Below, piece after piece: positions 14,333 to 20,964 of a stretch of DNA of 20,964 nucleotides; the stretch's first letter is position 1; each line of letters begins with the position of its first letter. Location of the stretch: positions 1 to 20,964 of the forward strand of contig JAIPBB010000043.1 of NCBI GenBank assembly GCA_021739805.1, given 5' to 3'. Below the pieces are notes generated by a model. The model worked only from the letters and a program-made list of their open reading frames with translations. It did no database searches and was not told the origin of the DNA. Made by a program: the position numbers and the translations under genes. The stretch is from Saprospiraceae bacterium. GTDB lineage: Bacteria; Bacteroidota; Bacteroidia; Bacteroidales; JAIPBB01.

Positions 14333-14368
14333 TATCCTTTTGAAACATTATATTTAATATCTTAGTGG
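14333..14368 (+). promoter_or_regulatory. Conserved 36-bp promoter-like repeat, copy C
   Basis: It differs from 10938-10973 at only two positions and ends 39 bp before the lipoprotein ATG at 14408, nearly the same distance as copy A. The core is TTTGAAACA then TATCTTAG-TGG. Confidence 0.6.
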
Positions 14369-14407
14369 GATTAATAAACAAACCCAGCTTAGCAGTAATA
14401 AATAGAA

Positions 14408-15034
14408 ATGAGAATACTAATATTAACACTATTGATGTCAGGAATCGTTTTCGGCTGCAAAACGAAAAACGAACAAAAAGAAGACACTTCAAGACAAGTA
14501 GAGTCATATTTAACACCGGATAAGATAGAAGCATCAAGTGCTCATGTTTCAGAAAGTGTTATTCTGGACACAACAAACCTGATTAAAAATTTGAATGAAT
14601 TTATCCCGACTATTACCAAGTTACCCCACTCATTTACATGTAAATTGGAGTCATTGGAATACGATTCTACCCACTTTTCATATTACTATAATCTTTTTAC
14701 AGATTCCACTATTTTAATTTCCTATACATTTGAATGTGGAGACTATTTTAAAAATATCAAGGTGATTGAAGCCTTATATACCGATTTCCAAAACTCACAG
14801 AGAGTGTTTTCTGAATTAAAGGACATAAGTAATACAGGACACTTTTGCTTAACAAAAGCAAATGACTATTTAGTAAGCTTTGAAGATAGAATCTATTGGT
14901 TAAATGGGAGTTGCTACTATCCTTATTATAATTTCCAAAGAATCGAAAAAATATTTCTTAATTCACTGACTAGTAACTCAATAAATGACTCAATTAAATG
15001 TAAATGTGGGGGTCAAAATATGACTAACAAATAA
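14408..15034 (+). CDS. Hypothetical lipoprotein
   Basis: The 208-aa protein starts with a short lipoprotein signal ending IVFGC (Cys17), followed by a Lys/Glu-rich tether. The remainder is not a family I recognise. It has a segment with alternating beta-like stretches (FTCKLESLEYDSTHFSYYYN) and a late Cys pair, CKCGG, near the C-terminus. It lies 46 bp before the GH29 gene and is preceded by promoter-like repeat C, so both may belong to one transcript. No enzymatic motif is visible. Confidence 0.7.
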   Translation: MRILILTLLMSGIVFGCKTKNEQKEDTSRQVESYLTPDKIEASSAHVSESVILDTTNLIKNLNEFIPTITKLPHSFTCKLESLEYDSTHFSYYYNLFTDSTILISYTFECGDYFKNIKVIEALYTDFQNSQRVFSELKDISNTGHFCLTKANDYLVSFEDRIYWLNGSCYYPYYNFQRIEKIFLNSLTSNSINDSIKCKCGGQNMTNK

Positions 15035-15079
15035 AAACTGCCACAAAAAAAACAAAAAATCAAATACACAAATAAATCC

Positions 15080-16564
15080 ATGAAAAACACCCTCCTACTT
15101 ATAATTTTAATAGCAATACAAATAACAACTTTCTCACAAGCTGTTTATGAAGATGAAAGATATGTTCCTGAAACAGATTCTCTTGTCTTAGAAAAATTAG
15201 CTCAATGGCAGGATTTTAAATTTGGATTACTTATGCATTGGGGAACTTACAGTCAATGGGGAATAGTTGAATCCTGGTCATTATGCCCCGAAGAATATGG
15301 TTGGTGTGAACGGAAGAAAGGCTCTAATCCTGATGATTATTTTACATATAAGAAAGAATATGAAGCCTTAAAAACAACTTTTAACCCTGTGAAGTTTGCA
15401 CCCAAAAAATGGGCAGATGCTGCAAAAAATGCAGGTATGAAATATGTGGTTTTCACAACTAAACATCATGATGGCTTTTGCATGTTTGATTCAAAATATA
15501 CTGATTATAAAATCACTGCTCCTGATTGCCCTTTTTCTGTTAATCCAAAATCTAATATTACCAAAGAAATATTCAATGCCTTTCGAAAAGAAGATATGTG
15601 GGTTGGAGCCTATTTTTCAAAACCCGACTGGAATATCCCCTATTATTGGGATCCAAAATATCCACCACGCGACAGAAATGTAAATTATGAACCGGAAGCA
15701 AATCCTGAGCAATGGAATAAATATATTGAATTCACTCATAATCAAATATTAGAATTACTAACAAACTATGGCAAAGTTGATATTTTATGGTTAGATGGTG
15801 GCTGGGTAGCTAAAGCACAAAAATCAGAAATCACATCATGGTATGACAGACAATTGAAAGAAGCGGAAAATGGATATTTAAAACGGCGGGTTATTAATCA
15901 GGATATTGATATGGATGGGCTTGTTATCAAAGCACGAAAAAAGCAGCCCGGACTTATTATTGTTGACCGAGCAGTTCATGGAAAAAACCAAAATTACCTT
16001 ACTCCCGAAAATCGTATTCCTGAAAAAGAACTGCCCTACCCCTGGGAATCCTGTATTATTTCAGGTGGTGGCTGGGCGCACACCAAAGATGCAAAATATA
16101 TGAGCGGCAGAGAAGGCATTCAAATCTTAGTTGACATTGTTGCAAAAGGAGGAAATTTATTATTGAATATTGCACCAACACCTGAAGGAGAATGGCAAAA
16201 GGGTGCTTACGATTTATTAGAAGAATATGGCAAATGGATGAAAATAAATAGCGAAGGAATCTATAACTCAAAAGTTCTTAAACCTTATAAAGAAAACAAT
16301 ATTTGCATGAGCCAACAAAAAAATGGAAATGCTTATTTTTTCTATATGTGTAAAGAGAATGAATCTACAATGCCATCAGAAATAATCATTACTTCACAGC
16401 AACCAAAAAAAGGAAGTAAGGTGATGCTGCTAGGTTACGAAAAGCCACTTAAATGGGAAAAGCTTGAAAGTGGATTTAAAGTTATAATTCCTGAAGCATT
16501 ACGACAAAATCCACCTTGCAATTATGTTTGGACGATAAAGGTTGAGGAGATTTTAAATAATTAA
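15080..16564 (+). CDS. GH29 alpha-L-fucosidase, secreted
   Basis: The 494-aa protein has a signal peptide (about 1-20). The GH29 landmarks are in order: KFGLLMHWGTYSQWG at the barrel start, AKNAGMKYVVFTTKHHDGF with His129/His130, and VDILWLDGGW with Asp239 as the retaining nucleophile. ILVDIVAKGGNLLLNIAPTPEG marks the barrel end, and a small C-terminal beta domain completes the protein. GH29 enzymes release terminal alpha-L-fucose from glycans; linkage cannot be read from sequence. The acid/base Glu is not fixed by one motif and was not assigned. Together with the GH106-like gene it suggests attack on deoxyhexose-decorated polysaccharides. No SusC/SusD pair is in the window. Confidence 0.93.
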   Translation: MKNTLLLIILIAIQITTFSQAVYEDERYVPETDSLVLEKLAQWQDFKFGLLMHWGTYSQWGIVESWSLCPEEYGWCERKKGSNPDDYFTYKKEYEALKTTFNPVKFAPKKWADAAKNAGMKYVVFTTKHHDGFCMFDSKYTDYKITAPDCPFSVNPKSNITKEIFNAFRKEDMWVGAYFSKPDWNIPYYWDPKYPPRDRNVNYEPEANPEQWNKYIEFTHNQILELLTNYGKVDILWLDGGWVAKAQKSEITSWYDRQLKEAENGYLKRRVINQDIDMDGLVIKARKKQPGLIIVDRAVHGKNQNYLTPENRIPEKELPYPWESCIISGGGWAHTKDAKYMSGREGIQILVDIVAKGGNLLLNIAPTPEGEWQKGAYDLLEEYGKWMKINSEGIYNSKVLKPYKENNICMSQQKNGNAYFFYMCKENESTMPSEIIITSQQPKKGSKVMLLGYEKPLKWEKLESGFKVIIPEALRQNPPCNYVWTIKVEEILNN

Positions 16565-16579
16565 GAAATTAGAAATTAG

Positions 16580-17278
16580 ATGAAAATACCCAAGAAAATA
16601 TATAGATTAAATAAGAAACTTAAAAAGGCTTCTAAAAAGCTTGGGCGATATGAAGAATTTGGAGATTCCAGAGATATGTTTTTAAAGTTTAAAAATCGTC
16701 AAATAAAAATCAATAATAAAATCAACGAATTATTAGTACCAATTTTAGAAAACGAAAATCAAGAATTTCTAAAAATAGCAGATGAAAATTATTCTTTACT
16801 AATTACGAAAAAATTCAAATTTAAAATTACTGCCAATGGATTAGCTATGTATGGTTCTTATACTGATTATATGGAAGGAAGATTAAATGCAAATGGACAC
16901 ATTTACTGCGAATCAAAAAAAACTAATTTCCCATATCCTTTTTCTTCATATAAATACCCAAAAAGGATGGAAGGTTTTATTGATTGTTTAGGAAATGTTT
17001 CGCTGGAAACAGTTAAAACAGGAGCTGCATTCATAAAAAGACTTCCGGTTTTATTTGATAGTGTTATTGAGCCGGATGGTTACATTAAAATATTTACTAC
17101 TGAACGAGAAGGAGATTTTCTAACCGGTGGTGATATGTATATTTCAAATATTATAGGAAATCCTTTTTATCATAGAGAAAAAGACAGAGAAACATTTAAT
17201 TCAAATAGAAATAAGTTGTTGAGTATTTTGAATAAATTTAGAGATTCTAATAACATTATGACAGTAAATAAAAAATAA
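16580..17278 (+). CDS. Unrecognised 232-aa protein
   Basis: I do not recognise a family. Residues 1-60 are very Lys-rich and likely helical (KKIYRLNKKLKKASKKLG), with no signal peptide, so it is probably cytosolic. The middle has ITANGLAMYGSYTDYMEGRLNANG and FIDCLGNVSLETVKTG, short strand-turn patterns, and an acidic FTTEREGDFLTGGDMY stretch. It starts 15 bp after the fucosidase stop and ends 17 bp before the racemase, so it looks like part of that run. Two AGAAATT units directly precede the ATG, which sits in a third partial unit. Gene status rests on length and spacing. Confidence 0.6.
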   Translation: MKIPKKIYRLNKKLKKASKKLGRYEEFGDSRDMFLKFKNRQIKINNKINELLVPILENENQEFLKIADENYSLLITKKFKFKITANGLAMYGSYTDYMEGRLNANGHIYCESKKTNFPYPFSSYKYPKRMEGFIDCLGNVSLETVKTGAAFIKRLPVLFDSVIEPDGYIKIFTTEREGDFLTGGDMYISNIIGNPFYHREKDRETFNSNRNKLLSILNKFRDSNNIMTVNKK

Positions 17279-17295
17279 TAACTATAAGCCATAAA

Positions 17296-18006
17296 ATGAA
17301 AACAATCGGATTAATAGGCGGAATGAGTTGGGAATCATCAATTGTGTATTATGAACTAATAAATAAAAAAGTTCATGAATTGTTGGGTGGTCATCATTCT
17401 TGTAAAAATGTTATGTACACTGTGGATTTTGATAATATAGTAAAGCTACAACATGAAGACAAGTGGGAAGAGCTTGATGTGATTATGGCTGATGCAGCAT
17501 TAAGGCTTGAAAAGGCAGGTGCTGATATAGTAGTTTTATGCACCAATACCATGCATTTATGTAGTGAAGCAATTAAAGAAAAAATCTCAATACCATTTCT
17601 TCACATTGCCGAAGCTGTTGGATTGGAAATCACAAATCGTACTATTAAAAAAGTTGCCCTTCTCGGAACAAAATTTACAATGGAAAAAGATTTCTACAAA
17701 AATGTTCTAGCCGAAAAATTTGATATTGAAGTTATTATACCAAATGAACAGCAAAGAGAAATTATTCATAAAATAATTTATGGCGAGCTGGTACACGGAC
17801 TGATAAAAGATAATTCAAGAGAAGAGTATAAAACAGTAATTAAAAATCTTGAAAACCGTGGTGCTGAGGGTGTAATTTTAGGATGCACGGAAATTCCTTT
17901 GTTAATTTCTGATTCTGATGTGAATATTCTAACATTTGACACCACAAGAATTCACGCTGAAAAAGCTGTTGAATGGGCTTTGAATTCTGATAAATGGCGA
18001 GATTAA
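17296..18006 (+). CDS. Aspartate/glutamate racemase family protein
   Basis: This 236-aa protein matches the length of the cofactor-independent Asp/Glu racemases. It opens with KTIGLIGGMSWESS, the family start. The two catalytic cysteines lie in VVLCTNTMH (Cys82) and ILGCTEIPLL (Cys197). ALLGT and a TRIHAEKAVEWAL tail are also typical. It interconverts L- and D-forms of an acidic or related amino acid, possibly with broad specificity (YgeA/RacX relatives), so substrate is not settled. It is more like YgeA than the cell-wall MurI by its GGMSWESS opening. Context with the fucosidase gives no clear pathway. Confidence 0.88.
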   Translation: MKTIGLIGGMSWESSIVYYELINKKVHELLGGHHSCKNVMYTVDFDNIVKLQHEDKWEELDVIMADAALRLEKAGADIVVLCTNTMHLCSEAIKEKISIPFLHIAEAVGLEITNRTIKKVALLGTKFTMEKDFYKNVLAEKFDIEVIIPNEQQREIIHKIIYGELVHGLIKDNSREEYKTVIKNLENRGAEGVILGCTEIPLLISDSDVNILTFDTTRIHAEKAVEWALNSDKWRD

Positions 18007-18082
18007 AAAATTAAAATTTATAAATTTTTAAAATAAAACATTGGCAAGGTAATCAATTCAATTATTTTTCTTATATTACACT

Positions 18083-18090
18083 CACTTTTG
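18083..18090 (+). promoter_or_regulatory. Possible -7 box for the large surface protein
   Basis: CACTTTTG differs from TAnnTTTG only at the first position and lies 18 bp before the ATG at 18108. No clear -33 element was found. Weak. Confidence 0.25.
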
Positions 18091-18107
18091 TATAAACAAT
18101 AATTGTT

Positions 18108-20964
18108 ATGATAAATCCACATAAAATCCTTATTTTCCTAGTGTTTTTCATGGTTTTTAATCTTTATAGTTTTTCCCAAAAAAGACAATTAAGAGCTAAT
18201 TCAACTACAGATAAAAGCACTTTTGCAGAGAAATGCCTTCCTCCTTCTGCTCATTCAGTTCTGGATATTAATAATGTTAGTGCCAGAATAAATTCAGGTG
18301 CACAACATTGGTGGGACAAACAAGGAAATGCTAATTATGAAATACCCAAAGGCTCCGGAATTAATTCTCTTTTTTCCGGTTCGATATGGATAGGCGGAAA
18401 AGATATAAACGGCCAAATAAAAGTTGCCGGAGAAAATTATGGTGGTAATGGAACGGATTTCTATTCAGGACCTTTGGCAAAGGGTACAGCCACAACTGAT
18501 GGAAAAACATGCAATGAGTATGATAAAGTTTATAAAATTAACAAATCGGAAGTTATTGATTTTGTAAGTTGGTGGAATAATCCGGCTTTATATCCCGATT
18601 ATAAAATTCCTGAATCAATAAAAAACTGGCCTGCACATGGAGACATCACCAAAAATGAATCTTATTATTTAGCACCATTTTTTGATAATAATTCTGATGG
18701 TGACTATAATCCTGCCGATGGTGATTATCCATATTTTAATCTTAATAATCAAACAATTAATCCAATGGACCCTTCTTATGAAGGAAATGGATTTCTTGCT
18801 GACCAAATTCTAAAAGGCGACCAATCATTATGGTGGATTTTTAATGATGCCGGAAATACACATGGCGAAAGTGGTGGCTCTCCCATAGGAATTGAAGTCA
18901 GGGCACAAGCTTATGCTTACCAGACAAATGATGAGTTAAACAATATGACTTTTTATTCTTATGAAATTATAAACAGGTCAACTAACAAATTAAATGATTC
19001 ATGGTTTGGATTTTTTATTGATGGAGATTTAGGTTACCCTTATGATGATTTTATGGCATCAGATGTAAGTCGTGGAATGGGCTATTTTTATAATGGAGAT
19101 AATAATGATGAAAATGGTAATGGCAGCCTAGGTTATGGAAGCCAACCACCGGCTATTGGAATTGACTTTTATCAGGGACCATATATGGATGCTGACGGGA
19201 TTGATAATCCAAATTTTAATTCAACAGGAACACAAATTTGTGATGTTAATATAACAGGACAAAACTTTGGAGATGGGATAATTGATAATGAAAGATATGG
19301 AATGAGAAAGTTTATGACTACGATGAAAGGACCAGCTCTACCAATTGGGACACCCTATTCAGATTCTCAGTTTTATTGCCTTTTACGTGGATTATTTTTT
19401 GATAATTCACCACTCATGTATGGTGGAAATGGTATTCCTAACGGTAGTCCTCCTCCATATGGCCCGGCATGCAGTTTTATGTTTCCCGGTGATTCAGACC
19501 CTTGTTTATGGAATACAAATGGCTTACAACCAAATGGTCCTGTTTACTGGTCGGAAGAAACAGCAGGTAATGTTCCTTATGACAGAAGATTTATGGCTTC
19601 AACCGGACCTTTTACACTTGAAGCCGGTGGAGTAAATTATATAACTTTCGGAATTCCCTGGGCTCAGGCAAACAATAGATTAGCTTCCGTTGAGCTACTT
19701 AAAATGCTTGATGATAAAGTTCAAAGACTTTTCGATAAGGGATTTAAAATTATTGAAGGTCCTGCCGCTCCTGAACTTATTGTCAGAGAAATGGAAAACG
19801 AATTGATTTTTTATCTTACAAACCGTAAAATTTCTAATAACTACAGTGAAGAATATATTGATTGGGATCCAGGCATTATTTCACCTGATTCATTACCGCA
19901 ATCTTCAAGATATGATTCTCTATACAGATTTGAAGGTTACCAGGTTTTTCAGCTTAAAAATAAAGATGTTGATATTGACGATTTAGAAAATCCTGATAAA
20001 GCAAGATTAGTTTTTCAATGCGATATTGAAAATTATTATACAGGAGGACAGCCAATTAGCCGATTAATAAATTATGAATATTCCGAAGATTTAACACTGG
20101 AAGTTCCTGTTGAAAAAGTTGATGGAGAAAATGCCGGAATTTCTCATTCTTTCAAAATCACCAAAGATAAATTCTCATCAAACGAAGCTAAACTTGTGAA
20201 TTTTAAAAGATATTATTATATAGCAGTTGCTTATGCTTATAATGAATACGCTAAATACACACCAAATGTAAATAATGGAATAGGTCAGAAAAGGCCATAT
20301 TTGCGAAGTAAAAGTTCAGTGGAAGGTGGAAAAGTTATGGTCGTAACAGCAATTCCGCATAATACATCTTCAGCAGGATTAGTTCATAAATCTCTTTATG
20401 GTCACGCCCCGAAAATAACACGAATTGAAGGCAACGGCAATGGTGGCAATGTGTTGGATTTAACACAAGCATCAATCGACACTATTCTTTCAAATCCAAA
20501 TCACATTGCAATTAATCCAGAATATTTGGGTTCAAAAGGACCAATTGATGTGAAAATCATTGACCCATTAAATGTAAAAAATGGAAATTATATATTGAAA
20601 TTTAATACAATAGCAAACAATATTGACTCAGCCACATGGACACTTATAAATGAAGAAACCAATGAGCAATGGGAATCGGAAAAAGCTATAAATATTTCCA
20701 ACGAACAATTAATACTAGATTTAGGAATTTCAATAACAATAAAACAAACTTCAAATCCGGGAAATCCGGAAATAAACAATAATGGATTTTTAGAATCCAG
20801 TATTGATTTTTCAGACCCAGAAAAAAAATGGTTAAGTGGAGTTAAAGATGTTGATGAATCAAGCCCATTAAACTGGATTCGCTCAGGAACGCTTGAAGAT
20901 AATATGGAATCAGCAAATAGTGATTATAAGAATGGTAGTGATTGGGTTGACCCTGAAGAAAATT
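18108..20964 (+). CDS. Giant secreted surface protein, probable type IX secretion substrate (N-terminal part)
   Basis: An open frame runs from ATG at 18108 off the window, giving 952 codons without a stop. Residues 1-24 form a signal peptide (ending FSQ). The N-terminal block, DINNVSARINSGAQHWWD then YEIPKGSG and SGSIWIGG, is characteristic of large Bacteroidota proteins that usually end with a type IX sorting domain. The C-terminus is not visible. An Asp-rich run, D197-GDYNPADGDYP-208, resembles a calcium-binding dockerin/thrombospondin-3 loop. Trp-, Gly- and Asn-rich segments continue to the end. Function is unknown; adhesion or matrix roles are guesses. The frame is intact throughout, with no frameshift. 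Confidence 0.8.
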   Translation, partial: MINPHKILIFLVFFMVFNLYSFSQKRQLRANSTTDKSTFAEKCLPPSAHSVLDINNVSARINSGAQHWWDKQGNANYEIPKGSGINSLFSGSIWIGGKDINGQIKVAGENYGGNGTDFYSGPLAKGTATTDGKTCNEYDKVYKINKSEVIDFVSWWNNPALYPDYKIPESIKNWPAHGDITKNESYYLAPFFDNNSDGDYNPADGDYPYFNLNNQTINPMDPSYEGNGFLADQILKGDQSLWWIFNDAGNTHGESGGSPIGIEVRAQAYAYQTNDELNNMTFYSYEIINRSTNKLNDSWFGFFIDGDLGYPYDDFMASDVSRGMGYFYNGDNNDENGNGSLGYGSQPPAIGIDFYQGPYMDADGIDNPNFNSTGTQICDVNITGQNFGDGIIDNERYGMRKFMTTMKGPALPIGTPYSDSQFYCLLRGLFFDNSPLMYGGNGIPNGSPPPYGPACSFMFPGDSDPCLWNTNGLQPNGPVYWSEETAGNVPYDRRFMASTGPFTLEAGGVNYITFGIPWAQANNRLASVELLKMLDDKVQRLFDKGFKIIEGPAAPELIVREMENELIFYLTNRKISNNYSEEYIDWDPGIISPDSLPQSSRYDSLYRFEGYQVFQLKNKDVDIDDLENPDKARLVFQCDIENYYTGGQPISRLINYEYSEDLTLEVPVEKVDGENAGISHSFKITKDKFSSNEAKLVNFKRYYYIAVAYAYNEYAKYTPNVNNGIGQKRPYLRSKSSVEGGKVMVVTAIPHNTSSAGLVHKSLYGHAPKITRIEGNGNGGNVLDLTQASIDTILSNPNHIAINPEYLGSKGPIDVKIIDPLNVKNGNYILKFNTIANNIDSATWTLINEETNEQWESEKAINISNEQLILDLGISITIKQTSNPGNPEINNNGFLESSIDFSDPEKKWLSGVKDVDESSPLNWIRSGTLEDNMESANSDYKNGSDWVDPEEN

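Noticed and set aside
18007..18107. AT-rich inverted repeat after the racemase as a terminator
   Set aside because: The arms are only A/T and no stable GC stem followed by a T-run can be drawn.
19345..19635. 96-codon + strand frame inside the large surface protein
   Set aside because: It is out of frame with an uninterrupted 952-codon reading frame that shows clear protein features.

Overview
The window is AT-rich DNA whose genes all lie on the + strand. It comes from a member of the Bacteroidota, most likely an environmental Bacteroidales/Marinilabiliales-type organism. The evidence is a linked pyrB-pyrI pair, -7 promoter boxes of the TAnnTTTG type, few Shine-Dalgarno sequences, an AddB-like nuclease with a degenerate N-terminus, many secreted or lipoprotein genes, and a large surface protein of the kind exported by type IX secretion. 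No rRNA, tRNA, CRISPR array or transposase gene was seen.

Layout. Positions 1-546 hold the end of pyrB and all of pyrI (aspartate transcarbamoylase). Positions 568-4163 hold an SH3-like secreted protein, a DUF4173-type membrane protein and a secreted C1 (papain/bleomycin-hydrolase-like) peptidase. Positions 4292-6462 hold a sugar nucleotidyltransferase overlapping by 4 bp a GT-C-like polytopic membrane protein. Positions 6463-6794 are a gene-free spacer packed with repeats: 7-bp and 8-bp degenerate tandem arrays and a 115-bp palindromic element. Positions 6795-9653 encode the AddB-like PD-(D/E)XK nuclease.

Positions 9608-10890 are an accessory patch. A ParE-type toxin-antitoxin pair is bracketed by a 46-bp near-perfect direct repeat that duplicates the 3' end of the nuclease gene. 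It is followed by a DUF2281 antitoxin with a truncated PIN toxin, then two orphan operator-like palindromes. Positions 11018-16564 carry glycan-related and accessory genes: a GH106-like lipoprotein (alpha-L-rhamnosidase type), a RhuM-Fic/Doc fusion, a small lipoprotein and a GH29 alpha-L-fucosidase. Two of these genes, and one orphan site, share a conserved promoter-like repeat. The rest holds an unrecognised 232-aa protein, an aspartate/glutamate racemase, and the N-terminal 952 residues of a giant secreted protein running off the window.

The most noteworthy signals are the direct-repeat-flanked TA cassette in the 3' end of addB, the ACRAGWA heptad arrays that end within a few bases of two start codons, the 34/36-identical promoter-like repeat in front of two lipoprotein genes, and the RhuM-Doc fusion whose start codon abuts a perfect inverted repeat covering its predicted -7 box.
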